64,000 bases of DNA from Oceanobacter kriegii DSM 6294 (GCF_000422845.1 NZ_AUGV01000003.1:124001-188000); one strand, 5' to 3'; numbered from the stretch's first letter, positions 10,226 through 19,748 are shown. Notes: generated by a model not told the origin, from the letters alone. Numbers and translations are program-made.

Positions 10226-10500
10226 GGGGACGTCTGTTCAATCCTGCACGGCTCTGCGCGAGTGTTGCCGCTGTCACTGTCTCTCTAAAACCCCGCGCCG
10301 AATGCAGCGGAATGGCATGTCCTTTCCAGGTTCGTCAACACCGTACCGGTTGGCGGCAACCCGCGCCCTGCGGGGGCTGCCGGATGATCTCGACTCTGTG
10401 TCGCCGACGTTTGACTTGACCCATCAGGCCCGCAAGTCGGCTTCGTGATTCGAAACCATCCGGTAGCCCAGAGTGAGCACCGGATTAAACAGATGTCCCC
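10226..10500 (-). repeat. Dispersed TIR-bounded repeat, copy 2 (275 bp, inverted)
   Basis: Homologous to 3414-3678 and 55896-56160 but in the opposite orientation and more diverged in the half nearest 10226. It is bounded by GGGGACGTCTGTTCAATCC at the left and GGATTAAACAGATGTCCCC at the right. Its right end is the base before the stop codon of yqiA (complement of 10501-10503). It takes up most of the 403-bp gap between yqiA and parE; the remaining bases up to parE show nothing I recognise. Confidence 0.82.
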
Positions 10501-11127
10501 TCAAGCCAAACGGCCAAACTCGATCATTCGGGGCAGTTGCTCACGGTAGCCCTGATAGGCATGGTCGCCGCCTTCGGCGATATCGAGCTGGCAATCCTGA
10601 TACAACTCGGCCGCATGGCGATAATCGAGGGTTTCGTCACCGGTTTGCAGCAACACCAGCAGCTTGTCGGGATGGTGTACCCTTTGAACGGCAATGGCGG
10701 CGACGTCGTTCAGATGACGTTCGGTGAGCTGGTATTCAACCCCAGTGTGGTAATGGGTTACCGGACCCAGATAGTTGCGAAACAGCTCATGGGGGCGCAC
10801 TGCCGGGTTGATCAGCACCGCTGGGACATCAAAGTCCTGCGCCAGACGAGTGGCGTAAAAGCCGCCCAGCGAGCTACCAATCACCATCACCTTGTCGAAC
10901 GACTGTTGCAGCTGACGCAGCTGCTGGCGGGCCATGGCGATGGCATCGGTAAATTCAAACGGCAGGGTCGGGATCAACAGGCGCGACTGAGGCTCGTGCT
11001 GCTCGAACCAGATGCGGGTTTCCTCGGCCTTGGCCGACTGGGGAGAACTGAGAAAGCCGTGCAGATACAGGCAGCCAATAGGCTGAGGATGCGAACCATC
11101 TTGGTTCAGCGAGGCTGGATTGGACAA
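10501..11127 (-). CDS. yqiA: YqiA-type alpha/beta-hydrolase esterase
   Basis: Small serine esterase of the YqiA family. The 208-residue protein has the family start YLHGFLSSPQSAKA, a nucleophile elbow GSSLGGF (about residues 82-88) and a late GGDHAY with the probable catalytic His. Gene order matches E. coli nudF-yqiB-cpdA-yqiA-parE. Its physiological substrate is unknown; short acyl esters are cleaved by the characterised homolog. The gene ends exactly where repeat copy 2 begins. Confidence 0.85.
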   Translation of the reverse strand: MSNPASLNQDGSHPQPIGCLYLHGFLSSPQSAKAEETRIWFEQHEPQSRLLIPTLPFEFTDAIAMARQQLRQLQQSFDKVMVIGSSLGGFYATRLAQDFDVPAVLINPAVRPHELFRNYLGPVTHYHTGVEYQLTERHLNDVAAIAVQRVHHPDKLLVLLQTGDETLDYRHAAELYQDCQLDIAEGGDHAYQGYREQLPRMIEFGRLA

Positions 11128-11151
11128 GGGATACCTCCGTGAATCAGAGGC

Positions 11152-11964
11152 TCAGTATCCCTTAACCGAATAATCAACTTCAAACTCGACGTTTTCGACC
11201 CGCTGCACTTCGGTATCAATGCTGCCGTCCGGGTTCAGCACCAACCAGCGGTAGCCCGGCCCCTTGCGGTCAACCGAGAAATCTTCGCTGTTCGGTTCAA
11301 ACTGCACACAGGTGGACGGCGACGACAAATAACGCACGCCATTGATCACTTCATCACTGCTCTGGTGAACATGGCCCCACAGCAGACATTTGGCATTGTC
11401 GTAGCGCTCGACGATCGCCAGCAGCTCGTCGCAGTTGCGAATACCGATGTTGTCGATCCAGCGACTGCCCATTGGCTTGGGGTGGTGGTGGAAAGTGATC
11501 AGGGTGTGCAGTTGTGGGGACTGTTGCAGGCTTTGCTCCAGCAATTGCAACTGATCAGCGGCCAGCTCACCGTACACCTTGCCCGGCACCTGACTGTTGA
11601 GGAGGACGATCTGCCAGTGCTTGCCCTTCACCACCCGCGCTTTTTCGCGGCCGGGGGCATCCACCGAATCCATGTTGGCGGCATCGTCGTGATTGCCCGG
11701 CAGCCAGCAACTGGGCGCGTCAAGGCGTTGCAGGTGCTGACCCAGCAATTCATAGGAGGCTGCGGTGCCATCCTGGGACAGGTCACCGGTGATCAATACC
11801 AGATCGATATCGGTATGACGTAACGTTACCAGATCGAGCACGCAATCGAGGCTGTGGCTGGTTTGCATTCCCAGCAGGTGGCCGTCTTTACTGGCGGTCA
11901 GATGGGTATCCGTCAGCTGCAGCACCTTTAAATGATCGTCGTTGTCCAAATTCAACAAAACCAC
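11152..11964 (-). CDS. cpdA: 3',5'-cyclic AMP phosphodiesterase CpdA
   Basis: Cytosolic calcineurin-like metallophosphoesterase expected to hydrolyse cAMP. The metal-binding signatures are present in order: QLTDTHL (D-x-H), ITGDLSQDG, GNHDD, FHHHP and GHVH. The length (up to 270 aa) fits the family. The start is unsure: the longest frame begins at GTG 11964, but AAGGAG occupies 11969-11964, so the TTG codons at 11958 or 11955 are better spaced. It sits between yqiA and the DUF1249 gene on the same strand. Confidence 0.9.
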   Translation of the reverse strand: MVLLNLDNDDHLKVLQLTDTHLTASKDGHLLGMQTSHSLDCVLDLVTLRHTDIDLVLITGDLSQDGTAASYELLGQHLQRLDAPSCWLPGNHDDAANMDSVDAPGREKARVVKGKHWQIVLLNSQVPGKVYGELAADQLQLLEQSLQQSPQLHTLITFHHHPKPMGSRWIDNIGIRNCDELLAIVERYDNAKCLLWGHVHQSSDEVINGVRYLSSPSTCVQFEPNSEDFSVDRKGPGYRWLVLNPDGSIDTEVQRVENVEFEVDYSVKGY

Positions 11965-12028
11965 TCCTTTTGGATTTGCCTCGCCACAGCATCACCCGCG
12001 GGTCAAATCTCTTGTTCTTACCGGCCCG

Positions 12029-12520
12029 TTACCATCCCTGCGGCCTGTTTTCCGCACCAGCTTCGCGACCATCCGCGAATACGGCGTTTTCCAGATGCCC
12101 GAACTTCAGGCAATGTTCCAGCCAATCGGCCAGAAAGCGGTTCAGCTGGGTCTTTTCATCCGGCTGATGCATTTTGTCATTAGGGTAATCATAGCGCCCT
12201 TCGCGCACGGTTTCGTTCTGGAAACCGACCACTTCTGCCATTCGAGCATCATGGTACATGCGTACCTGCATCACCGGCGGCGCTAACCAACGTCCGGCCT
12301 GGTCGCCCTGGGCAACCCGTACCATGGTGGTATAGCGATGTATCTCTTCTATTTTAACGGATAAACGCTGGCCAGAATGGGAGCCACTGCTCACCCTGTA
12401 GGTCAGGTTGGTACCAACCTCGTCGTCTTTCACCAACTTTTGCAATCTGGCGTAATTCGCTTGTCCCAATGCGGACAAAACGGTCAGGTCTGGCACGTAA
12501 CGTTTTGGCTTACGGGTCAT
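12029..12520 (-). CDS. DUF1249 family protein (YqiB-like)
   Basis: A 163-residue protein whose N-terminus (YVPDLTVLSALGQANYARL) and Tyr/Asp-rich C-terminus (YPNDKMHQPDEKTQLNRFL) match the YqiB/DUF1249 family of unknown function. There is no signal peptide or membrane segment. Its place between nudF and cpdA is conserved in gammaproteobacteria, which is the main functional hint. Confidence 0.85.
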   Translation of the reverse strand: MTRKPKRYVPDLTVLSALGQANYARLQKLVKDDEVGTNLTYRVSSGSHSGQRLSVKIEEIHRYTTMVRVAQGDQAGRWLAPPVMQVRMYHDARMAEVVGFQNETVREGRYDYPNDKMHQPDEKTQLNRFLADWLEHCLKFGHLENAVFADGREAGAENRPQGW

Positions 12521-12549
12521 GACTCCACTCTTTCAGACTGGACAGCCAG

Positions 12550-13173
12550 TCATCCGCCGTATTCGGCGATCAACTCGCTGTGGTGAATTTTCAACCATTG
12601 CAGCGCAATGATGCTGGCCGCATTGTTGATGATTCCCTGTTCCATCGCCTTCCAGGCGTCTTCAACTCCCATGCGTATCAGGCGGATGTCCTCATGTTCG
12701 TGTTCCAGACCATGAATGCCCGCCACCCCGGCGCTGTCCAACAAACCGCAGTAAAGATGAATCTTCTCACTACAGCCACCGGGAGAGGCCCAATAATGGT
12801 GAATTGGAAGCAGCTTGTAAAATTCGCAGCCCGCTTCTTCGCGGGTTTCCCGCTCGGCGACGCTTTCGAGGGTTTCTCCTTCCTCGACCATGCCAGCCAC
12901 CAGCTCGATCAACCAGGGCGAACGCTGGTCGGCCAACGCGCCAATACGAAACTGCTCGGTAAAGATCAGCTCGTTGCGTTTGGGGTCCAGCAACAGCACG
13001 CACACGGCTTCACCACGTTCAAATAACTCGCGGGTAAAAACCGGCGTCCAACCGCCTTCGTAGGTTTTGTGGCGCAACCGCAAACGGTCGACACGGAAGA
13101 AGCCCTGAAAGCCGACTTCGCGACTTTCCAGTTGCCAGTCGTCGGCACCAAACACCGGCTGATCAATACTCAT
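12550..13173 (-). CDS. nudF: ADP-ribose pyrophosphatase NudF
   Basis: Nudix hydrolase that splits ADP-ribose to AMP and ribose 5-phosphate. The full Nudix box G-x5-E-x7-RE-x2-EE-x-G is visible around residues 95-120 (GMVEEGE ... RETREEAG). I chose ATG 13173 (MSIDQPVF), which gives about 207 aa, close to E. coli NudF. An ATG at 13188 and a much longer frame to 13257 also exist but would run into the palindrome at 13208-13228. Divergent from tolC and first in the run nudF-DUF1249-cpdA-yqiA. Confidence 0.9.
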   Translation of the reverse strand: MSIDQPVFGADDWQLESREVGFQGFFRVDRLRLRHKTYEGGWTPVFTRELFERGEAVCVLLLDPKRNELIFTEQFRIGALADQRSPWLIELVAGMVEEGETLESVAERETREEAGCEFYKLLPIHHYWASPGGCSEKIHLYCGLLDSAGVAGIHGLEHEHEDIRLIRMGVEDAWKAMEQGIINNAASIIALQWLKIHHSELIAEYGG

Positions 13174-13207
13174 ACTTGATGAATCCATATATCTAAATAA
13201 GAATACT

Positions 13208-13228
13208 TGAATGCATTTGTTGCATTCA
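13208..13228. promoter_or_regulatory. Perfect inverted repeat in nudF/tolC divergent region
   Basis: TGAATGCA (13208-13215), a 5-bp spacer and TGCATTCA (13221-13228) form a perfect 8-bp dyad. It lies between the divergent nudF and tolC starts and has the size of a dimeric repressor operator. The regulator is not known. Confidence 0.45.
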
Positions 13229-13233
13229 CTGTT

Positions 13234-13276
13234 CGGGCCATCGAAACAATGGCGCAACTGGCCCGGGGATTTTTTC
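13234..13276 (+). terminator. Terminator-like hairpin in tolC leader
   Basis: CGGGCCA (13234-13240) can pair with TGGCCCG (13259-13265), followed by a run of six T (13270-13275) on the tolC strand. It lies about 50 bp before the tolC start. It could be an attenuator in the tolC leader, or a stop for transcription arriving from upstream. The stem is only 7 bp with a large loop. Confidence 0.35.
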
Positions 13277-13326
13277 TGATAGACTCGATTTCGATTCTAT
13301 TCAACCGCTTTCAGCACGGGTTTGTA

Positions 13327-14673
13327 ATGAAAAAACTGTTACCTGCACTGCTGGTGATGACCGCCAGTGGCGCCAACGCGACGGACCTTAGCACCATTTA
13401 CGAACAGGCAGCCAGCAACGACGCCCAGATTGCTGCCGCCCGCGCCACCCGCGAAGCCAACGGCTACAATGTTGCCATTGCCCGCGGTGCCATTCTGCCG
13501 CAGGCTCAGGCCAGCTACAGCACCACCAAATACAAGGCCGATGGCGAAAGCGCCAGTGTGGTGGAGTTTATCAATACTGGTAGCGCCACCCCACGCTCCT
13601 ACGACAGCGAGTACACTGGCCAGCAGTTCCAGATCACCGCTTCCCAGACCCTGTTCAACCTCAACAGCTGGTACACCTATCAGGCCGCCAGGTCTGCCGA
13701 TAGCGGCTACGCAGCCCAGCTGCAACTGTCCGAACAGGAACTGCTGCTGCGCACTGCCCAGGCTTACTTTGACGTGTTGCGAGCGGCCGAGAACCTGGCC
13801 ACTGCCGAAGCTGAAGAAAAAGCCGTCAAACGCTCACTGGAACAAACCCAGCAGCGTTATGAAGTCGGCCTGATTGCGATTACCGATGTGCAGGAAGCCC
13901 AGGCGACCTACGATCTGACCAACGTCAACCTGCTGACCATGCAGGCCAATCTGGACGTCAGCTACGAAGCCCTGGAAGCCCTCACCGGCCAACGTTACGA
14001 CGACATTTCGCCGCTCAAGAGCGACGTCACCATGGCCATGCCAGTACCGGCAGCGGTCAGCGAGTGGGTCGACTCCGGTCTTAACAAGTATGCCGGTATT
14101 GTGATGGCGCAGTCTGCGAAAGAGTCTGCACGCCTGCAACGCAACGCCACCCGTGCCAATCACTTGCCGACCGTCAGCCTGCAAGCCAGCTACACCCTGG
14201 GTGACAGCGCGCCGAGCTACACCAGCTACCCGACCGACGCCAACTCCCGCACCATTGGCCTGAACATTTCAGTACCACTACTGGCCGGTGGTTCCATGTA
14301 CGCCCAGAGCATGCAGTCCGCCAGCAATCTGGCGGTGGCCGACTACCAGCTGGAAAGCCAGCGTCGGACGGTGAAGCAGAACGTTCGCAGTCTGTATCGC
14401 CAGCTGCAAACTGCGGTGCAGAACATTGACGCCCGCCGTCAGTCGATCACCTCGGCAGAAACCGCACTGAAAGCGACCCAGACCGGCTACGAAGTAGGTA
14501 CCCGTAACATTGTTGAAGTGCTGGATGCCCAGCGTCAGCTGTTCTCGGCCCAGAGCCTCTACGCCAACGCCCGCTTTGACTACATCATCAACCTGCTGAA
14601 CCTGAAGTTCTACGCCGGCACCCTGAATGAAAACGACATCATGGTGCTGAACAGCTGGTTGCAGCCGTCCTGA
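13327..14673 (+). CDS. tolC: TolC-family outer membrane channel
   Basis: Outer-membrane exit duct for type I secretion and tripartite efflux pumps. The 448-residue protein starts with a Sec signal peptide (cleavage likely after ANA near residue 19) and carries two OEP repeats, each with the alanine/glutamine-rich helical pattern of TolC; motifs such as RYEVGL and GYEVGTRNIVEVL mark the coiled-coil hairpins. There is no lipobox, unlike the second outer-membrane factor at 33818. ATG 13327 is chosen because the signal peptide starts there. Divergent from nudF, as in E. coli. Confidence 0.93.
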   Translation: MKKLLPALLVMTASGANATDLSTIYEQAASNDAQIAAARATREANGYNVAIARGAILPQAQASYSTTKYKADGESASVVEFINTGSATPRSYDSEYTGQQFQITASQTLFNLNSWYTYQAARSADSGYAAQLQLSEQELLLRTAQAYFDVLRAAENLATAEAEEKAVKRSLEQTQQRYEVGLIAITDVQEAQATYDLTNVNLLTMQANLDVSYEALEALTGQRYDDISPLKSDVTMAMPVPAAVSEWVDSGLNKYAGIVMAQSAKESARLQRNATRANHLPTVSLQASYTLGDSAPSYTSYPTDANSRTIGLNISVPLLAGGSMYAQSMQSASNLAVADYQLESQRRTVKQNVRSLYRQLQTAVQNIDARRQSITSAETALKATQTGYEVGTRNIVEVLDAQRQLFSAQSLYANARFDYIINLLNLKFYAGTLNENDIMVLNSWLQPS

Positions 14674-14708
14674 GCCCGGTCTGGTCTACCGACCAGCCCC
14701 TGCTGCAA

Positions 14709-14747
14709 GACACAAAAGAGCGCCGATTGATGGCGCTTTTTTGTGTC
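14709..14747. terminator. Bidirectional terminator between tolC and waaA
   Basis: GACACAAAAGAGCGCC (14709-14724) pairs with GGCGCTTTTTTGTGTC (14732-14747) around a 7-nt loop. A-rich and T-rich flanks make it a good intrinsic terminator for both convergent genes. Confidence 0.85.
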
Positions 14748-14766
14748 TGTTATTTACCGCAGTCAG

Positions 14767-16050
14767 CTACCGCTCGTTAGCCTGTACCAGCATGGCCAGC
14801 AGATCGGCCTGACGAGCCACCGCTCCACGGCTACGTTCCACCTGCTTCAAACCGGCCTTGCCCATGTTTTCACAGGCGCTGTCGTTGGCCAGCAGGTTGG
14901 CCAGGTCCAGTTCCAGTTCTTCGACGCTGGTGAGCGTCAGAGCACGAGCGTCGGCCAGCTGCTCGACGATTTGCTGGAAGTTGAAGTAGTGCGGCCCCAT
15001 CAGCACCGGTTTGCCCAGTGCCGCCGGCTCAATCGGGTTATGGCCGCCGCGCTCCACCAGCGAACCGCCCATCAGCACCACGTCCGATGCCGCCAGATAC
15101 GCCATCATTTCGCCCATGGAGTCGCCTATCACCACCTGCACCAGCTCGTTGACGGGTGTGTCGAGGTTGAATTGGGAGCGGCGTTCAACCACAAAGCCGT
15201 CGTCCATGGCCTGTTGGTAAACACTGTCAAAACGCTCGGGGTGACGCGGCACCAGCAGTAACAACAAGCCGGGGATTCGGCTCTGCATACGAGCCAGGCA
15301 ATCCAGCAACAGACTGTCTTCACCTTCGTGGCTGGAGGCCAGAATCAGCACCTTGCGATCTGCTCCCCAATGGTTGCGCCACTGCTGCGCCAGTTCCAGC
15401 GACGCCTGATCGACGTTAACGTCAAACTTGATGCTGCCGGTGATTTTCAGTTGTTCGGTGGGCAGTCCCAGCTGCAAAAAGCGGTCGCCATCGACCGGAT
15501 TCTGACAGGCCACGCAGCTGAGCCGCTGCAGCATTGGCCGGGTAATGGCCGAGAATTTGCGATAGCCCTTGGCCGAACGGGCCGACAGCCGGGCATTGGC
15601 GAGCAGGCTGGGCACCTTGTGGCGGGCACACCAGCGAATCAGGTTGGGCCACAGCTCGGTTTCCATCACCACCAGACAGGCCGGTTTGACCCGTCGTCCA
15701 AACAGCCACCAGATCCACGACAGGTCGTACGGCATAAAACTGTGTTCCACCCGATCACCAAACAGGCGCTGCACCTGTTCCGCGCCGGTCGGGGTGGTGC
15801 TGGTGACCCACACAACGCGATCCGGGTAACGCTCGATCAAGGCTTCGATCAGGGGTTTGGCTGCCAGGGTTTCCCCCACTGAAACCGCATGAACCCACAC
15901 CGTACCGGGCTGCTCCATGCGTTTGACGAACCCCAGTCGCTCACTCACTCGCGCCCGATATCCCGGGTTCTTGCGACCGCGCCACCACAGCCTGCCAAGC
16001 AGGATAGGCAGTAGCAGGGTAAGGAGCAGCGAATAGGCAAATCTGGCCAC
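14767..16050 (-). CDS. waaA: 3-deoxy-D-manno-octulosonic acid transferase WaaA
   Basis: Inner-membrane glycosyltransferase (GT30) that adds Kdo from CMP-Kdo to lipid A precursor. An N-terminal membrane anchor (YSLLLTLLLPILLGRLWW) is followed by RKNPGYRARVSERLGF, the family's basic signature, then the N-terminal acceptor domain (HAVSVGE, TTPTGAEQV) and the C-terminal donor domain (GGSLVERGGHNPIEPAALGKPV in part). I chose GTG 16050 (427 aa), which aligns with WaaA N-termini; the frame is open to a GTG at 16092. Divergent from hldE, convergent with tolC. Confidence 0.92.
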   Translation of the reverse strand: MARFAYSLLLTLLLPILLGRLWWRGRKNPGYRARVSERLGFVKRMEQPGTVWVHAVSVGETLAAKPLIEALIERYPDRVVWVTSTTPTGAEQVQRLFGDRVEHSFMPYDLSWIWWLFGRRVKPACLVVMETELWPNLIRWCARHKVPSLLANARLSARSAKGYRKFSAITRPMLQRLSCVACQNPVDGDRFLQLGLPTEQLKITGSIKFDVNVDQASLELAQQWRNHWGADRKVLILASSHEGEDSLLLDCLARMQSRIPGLLLLLVPRHPERFDSVYQQAMDDGFVVERRSQFNLDTPVNELVQVVIGDSMGEMMAYLAASDVVLMGGSLVERGGHNPIEPAALGKPVLMGPHYFNFQQIVEQLADARALTLTSVEELELDLANLLANDSACENMGKAGLKQVERSRGAVARQADLLAMLVQANER

Positions 16051-16142
16051 AGTAAAGATCCGTCGTTTGAGTGGGCCAAAATGGTAGCACACAGGCGCGC
16101 TATGCTAGACTGCCGCCTTCATTTTCAAGGCTGCAAACATCG

Positions 16143-17573
16143 ATGGAAGTACAGGTCCCGGATTTCCACACTGCCCGAGTGCTGGTGTGTGGTGATGTGA
16201 TGCTGGATCGTTATTGGCACGGTCCAACCTCCCGAATTTCGCCGGAAGCTCCGGTACCCGTGGTAAAGATTCACGACAGTGAAAACCGCGCAGGTGGTGC
16301 TGGCAACGTGGCGCTGAACATCGCCTGTCTGGGCGCTTCAACCCAGTTGCTGGGCATTACCGGAAAGGACGACAACGGCCAACAGCTGCAGTCCTTGCTG
16401 CAACAAGCCGGTGTTGAATGCCACTTCCTGCAACACCCACATCATCCAACCATCACCAAGCTGCGCATCATCAGCCGTCAGCAGCAGTTGATTCGACTGG
16501 ATTTTGAAGAAGCCTTTCACGCCACCGACCTGACCAGCCTGTACAACGACTTTGATCAGCAAGTGGCCAACGCCGGTGTGGTGATTCTGTCTGATTACGG
16601 CAAGGGCTCACTGAGCAACCCGCAGCGACTGATCGAATCGGCCCAGCGCGCCGGCGTACCCGTGCTGGTCGACCCGAAAGGCACCGACTTTGAACGCTAC
16701 CGTGGCGCCACGCTGATCACACCGAACCTGAGCGAATTTGAAGCCGTGGTCGGCAGCTGCCCGGATGACGATACGCTGGTCGCCAAGGGCCAGGCGCTGT
16801 TGCAGGAATACGACCTCGAAGCCGTGCTGGTAACGCGCAGCGAAAAAGGCATGACCCTGATTCGCAAGGACCAGACACCGTTCCACCTGCCAACCCGCGC
16901 CCGCGAGGTTTACGACGTTACCGGTGCTGGCGATACCGTGATTTCGGTGCTGGCGGCGTCATTGGCGGCTGGAGCCTCCATGGAACACGCCACAGCATTG
17001 GCCAATACCGGTGCGGGCGTCGTAGTTGGCAAGCTGGGTACCGCCACCGTCACCACGGAAGAACTGCGCTCCGAACTGCGCAGTGAAAGCCATCAGGGAG
17101 CTGGCGTTTTTGCCGAAGACGCCCTCGCCCAACTGGTGGAAGAAGCCCGTCGTCGCGGTGAAAAACTGGTGATGACCAACGGCTGTTTCGACATCATTCA
17201 CCCGGGCCATGTGCAGTACCTGAAAGAAGCCAAGGCATTGGGCGACCGCCTGTTGGTGGCGGTCAACACCGACGAATCCGTCGCTCGCCTGAAAGGGCCA
17301 ACACGACCAATCAACCCGCTTGATCACCGCATGGCGGTACTGGCCGGATTGGAGAGCGTCGACTGGGTAGTGCCCTTCGGCGAAGACACCCCGGAGCGGC
17401 TGATCTGCCGCTTGCTGCCGGATGTACTGGTCAAAGGCGGCGACTACACCATCGAACAAATCGCTGGCGGCAAGTGTGTGCAACAAAATGGCGGCGACGT
17501 CATCGTATTAAGCTTCAAGGACAACTGTTCCACCACCGCCATCGTCAAACGAATTCAGAACGCTGAGGATTAA
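16143..17573 (+). CDS. hldE: Bifunctional heptose 7-phosphate kinase/heptose 1-phosphate adenylyltransferase HldE
   Basis: Makes ADP-D-glycero-beta-D-manno-heptose for the LPS inner core. The N-terminal PfkB-type kinase (about residues 1-320) has GGAGNVALN and the catalytic DVTGAGDT. The C-terminal nucleotidyltransferase (about 340-476) has [12 protein letters not shown] with the HxGH motif. The 476-aa length equals E. coli HldE. ATG 16143 is chosen over an upstream frame extension for alignment. It is followed 3 nt later by hldD, which uses its product after epimerisation. Confidence 0.96.
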   Translation: MEVQVPDFHTARVLVCGDVMLDRYWHGPTSRISPEAPVPVVKIHDSENRAGGAGNVALNIACLGASTQLLGITGKDDNGQQLQSLLQQAGVECHFLQHPHHPTITKLRIISRQQQLIRLDFEEAFHATDLTSLYNDFDQQVANAGVVILSDYGKGSLSNPQRLIESAQRAGVPVLVDPKGTDFERYRGATLITPNLSEFEAVVGSCPDDDTLVAKGQALLQEYDLEAVLVTRSEKGMTLIRKDQTPFHLPTRAREVYDVTGAGDTVISVLAASLAAGASMEHATALANTGAGVVVGKLGTATVTTEELRSELRSESHQGAGVFAEDALAQLVEEARRRGEKLVMTNGCFDIIHPGHVQYLKEAKALGDRLLVAVNTDESVARLKGPTRPINPLDHRMAVLAGLESVDWVVPFGEDTPERLICRLLPDVLVKGGDYTIEQIAGGKCVQQNGGDVIVLSFKDNCSTTAIVKRIQNAED

Positions 17574-17576
17574 TCC

Positions 17577-18545
17577 ATGATCATTGTTACCGGTGCCGCA
17601 GGCTTTATTGGCGCAAACATTGTCAAAACCCTGAACGGCATGGGCCGTACCGACATCATCGTGGTCGACGATCTGAGCAATGGTCGCCAGTTCTACAACC
17701 TCAACGACTGCGATATTTTCGACTACCTCGACAAGGATGACTTCATCCAGCGCGTCGCCAACAACGACGGCATCCTCGACGACGTTGAAGTGATTTTCCA
17801 CGAAGGCGCTTGCTCCGACACCACCGAGTGGGACGGCAAGTACATGATGGAAAACAACTACGAATACTCCAAAACCCTGCTGCACGCCTGTCTGGACAAG
17901 AAAATCCCTTACCTGTACGCCTCCAGCGCAGCGGTATACGGCGGCAGCGCGGTGTTCAAGGAAGAGCGCGAACACGAGCACCCTCTGAACGTCTACGGCT
18001 ATTCCAAGTGGCAATTCGACCAATACGTGCGTCAGCTGCAAGCCCGCAAGCCTGAGCTGTTCCAGAGCCAGGTGGTGGGTTTCCGCTACTTCAACGTCTA
18101 CGGCCCGCGTGAACAGCACAAGGGCGGCATGGCGTCGGTAGCGTTCCACTTCAACAACCAGATTAACGACAACGGCATCTGCAAGCTGTTTGGCGGCTAC
18201 GACGGCTATGAAGCCGGTGAACAACGCCGCGACTTCGTCTTTGTTGGCGACGTGGTGAAGGTCAACCTGTGGTTCTGGAACAACCCGGACAAGTCCGGCA
18301 TTTTCAACCTAGGCACCGGTCGCTGCCAGAGCTTCAATGACGTGGCTGACGCCGTCATCAGCTGGCACGGCGAACAGGGCACACAAGCCTCGAAGGAATA
18401 CGTTGAATTCCCGGACAAGCTCAAGGGCGCTTACCAGAGCTTCACCGAAGCCGACATCTCGGCCCTGCGTGAAGCCGGTTACAGCGATGAGTTTGCCGAT
18501 GTGAAAGCCGGCGTGTACCAGTACATGGACTGGCTGAACAAGTAA
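17577..18545 (+). CDS. hldD: ADP-L-glycero-D-manno-heptose-6-epimerase HldD
   Basis: Short-chain-dehydrogenase-fold epimerase converting the HldE product to the L-glycero form. The NAD(P) site is GAAGFIG (residues 7-13), the catalytic region is SSAAVYGG, and the Y-x3-K pair is YGYSKW around residue 140. Its 322 residues fit the family. It starts 3 nt after hldE, so the two are surely cotranscribed; lpxL follows after about 40 bp. Confidence 0.96.
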   Translation: MIIVTGAAGFIGANIVKTLNGMGRTDIIVVDDLSNGRQFYNLNDCDIFDYLDKDDFIQRVANNDGILDDVEVIFHEGACSDTTEWDGKYMMENNYEYSKTLLHACLDKKIPYLYASSAAVYGGSAVFKEEREHEHPLNVYGYSKWQFDQYVRQLQARKPELFQSQVVGFRYFNVYGPREQHKGGMASVAFHFNNQINDNGICKLFGGYDGYEAGEQRRDFVFVGDVVKVNLWFWNNPDKSGIFNLGTGRCQSFNDVADAVISWHGEQGTQASKEYVEFPDKLKGAYQSFTEADISALREAGYSDEFADVKAGVYQYMDWLNK

Positions 18546-18585
18546 GCGAGTCCATCCAACCCGAGCATTCAGACGAAACCATCGC

Positions 18586-19515
18586 ATGTCAGACTCCTCA
18601 CAAGGCCGAATGCCGCCCAAACAACTGCTGCATCCGCGCTACTGGCCCAACTGGATTGGTGTCGGCCTGCTGGTCGCCACCACCTACCTGCCGTACACCC
18701 TGCAAATGGCCATTGGTAAAACCCTTGGTCTGATCCTGCACAAGGTGGCGCGCAGCCGCCGTCATATTGCCGAAGTGAACATGGATCTGTGCTTTCCGGA
18801 AAAATCCGCCGCCGAGCGCGCTGCGCTGGTGCGGCAGATTTTTATCGATAACGGCAAGGGCATGATGGAAACCCTGATTGGCTGGTTCCGGGCACCGGAT
18901 CACCTGGCTGGTCGTACCCGCTTCCACGGCTTCGACAAACTGCGTAAGGCGCAGGAAGAAGGCAAAGGCGTGCTGCTGCTGGGCGCCCACTATTCCATGC
19001 TGGATCTGGCCGGGGCATTGTTTATCACCCAGCTGCCCGCCAACATCAGTTATCGCCCACAAGACAACCCGGTGATGAACTGGCTGATGGAACGCCGCCG
19101 TGCGCGACTGTACATCGACTGTTTCACCCGCAAGGACATCCGTGGCTTTATTCGCTGCCTGAAAAAAGGCCAGATTCTGTGGTACGCCCAGGATCAGGAC
19201 TTTGGCCGCAAGAACAGCATCTTTGTGGATTTCTTTGGCATCCCGACGGCGACCATCACCGCCACCTCACGCATCGCCAAAGCCGGTCAGGCCTATGTGA
19301 TGCCGATGACCTACTTCCGCGCTGAAGACAACACCTACGACGTCACCATTCACGACCCGCTGCCGATCCCGAGCGGCGACGAAGTGGCCGACGCCGAACT
19401 GGCCAACAAGTTTATTGAAGACCAGCTGCGCCAGCACCCAAGCCAATACCTGTGGTTGCACCGCCGCTTCAAGACACGGCCGGTGAAAGGTGAGTCGTTC
19501 TACAAGAAGAAGTGA
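18586..19515 (+). CDS. lpxL: Lipid A acyltransferase LpxL/HtrB family
   Basis: Inner-membrane late acyltransferase adding a secondary (lauroyl-type) chain to Kdo2-lipid IVA. A membrane helix near residues 22-48 precedes the catalytic HxxxxD motif (HYSMLD, about residues 131-136). The 309-residue length is normal. It follows hldE and hldD on the same strand, so the cluster joins inner-core heptose and lipid A steps. LpxL is preferred over LpxM by similarity of the N-terminal region (HPRYWPNWIGVG); the exact acyl chain is not predictable. Confidence 0.88.
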   Translation: MSDSSQGRMPPKQLLHPRYWPNWIGVGLLVATTYLPYTLQMAIGKTLGLILHKVARSRRHIAEVNMDLCFPEKSAAERAALVRQIFIDNGKGMMETLIGWFRAPDHLAGRTRFHGFDKLRKAQEEGKGVLLLGAHYSMLDLAGALFITQLPANISYRPQDNPVMNWLMERRRARLYIDCFTRKDIRGFIRCLKKGQILWYAQDQDFGRKNSIFVDFFGIPTATITATSRIAKAGQAYVMPMTYFRAEDNTYDVTIHDPLPIPSGDEVADAELANKFIEDQLRQHPSQYLWLHRRFKTRPVKGESFYKKK

Positions 19516-19537
19516 TTTGTCTGGGGTCTGGACAATA

Positions 19538-19592
19538 GTGTGGGAGAGAGCTTGCTCTCGATAAACCATCGGCAGCAAGCTGCCTCCCACAG
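19538..19592. repeat. REP-like doublet (two inverted palindromic units)
   Basis: Two related units face each other: GTGGGAGAGAGCTTGCTCTC (from 19540) and, on the opposite strand, GTGGGAGGCAGCTTGCTGCC (ending near 19571). Each contains its own palindrome. This resembles the REP pairs of Pseudomonas, based on recall of that motif, not on a search. Confidence 0.6.
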
Positions 19593-19712
19593 AACAGGAT
19601 GGGCACTCGTGTCCATCAGCTTGTGTCAGATGGCAGTCGCTTCGCGTCTTTATCTGACCTACGCGCTCAATGAAGACCAGCCTGTAAACCATGAAAAACC
19701 GCGTGCCGGCTA

Positions 19713-19748
19713 CAAAAAACCGCGCATCGAGATGAGCCGTTTTTTTGT
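19713..19748 (+). terminator. Possible terminator downstream of lpxL
   Basis: CAAAAAAC at 19713-19720 and GTTTTTTTG near 19739-19747 flank a short GC-containing hairpin (CATC/GATG core), ending in a T-run. It could stop the LPS transcript about 200 bp after lpxL. Confidence 0.4.

Noticed and set aside
13207-13326. Upstream extension of the tolC reading frame
   Set aside because: The extension precedes a clean signal peptide at 13327 and overlaps the palindrome and hairpin, so it is leader DNA.
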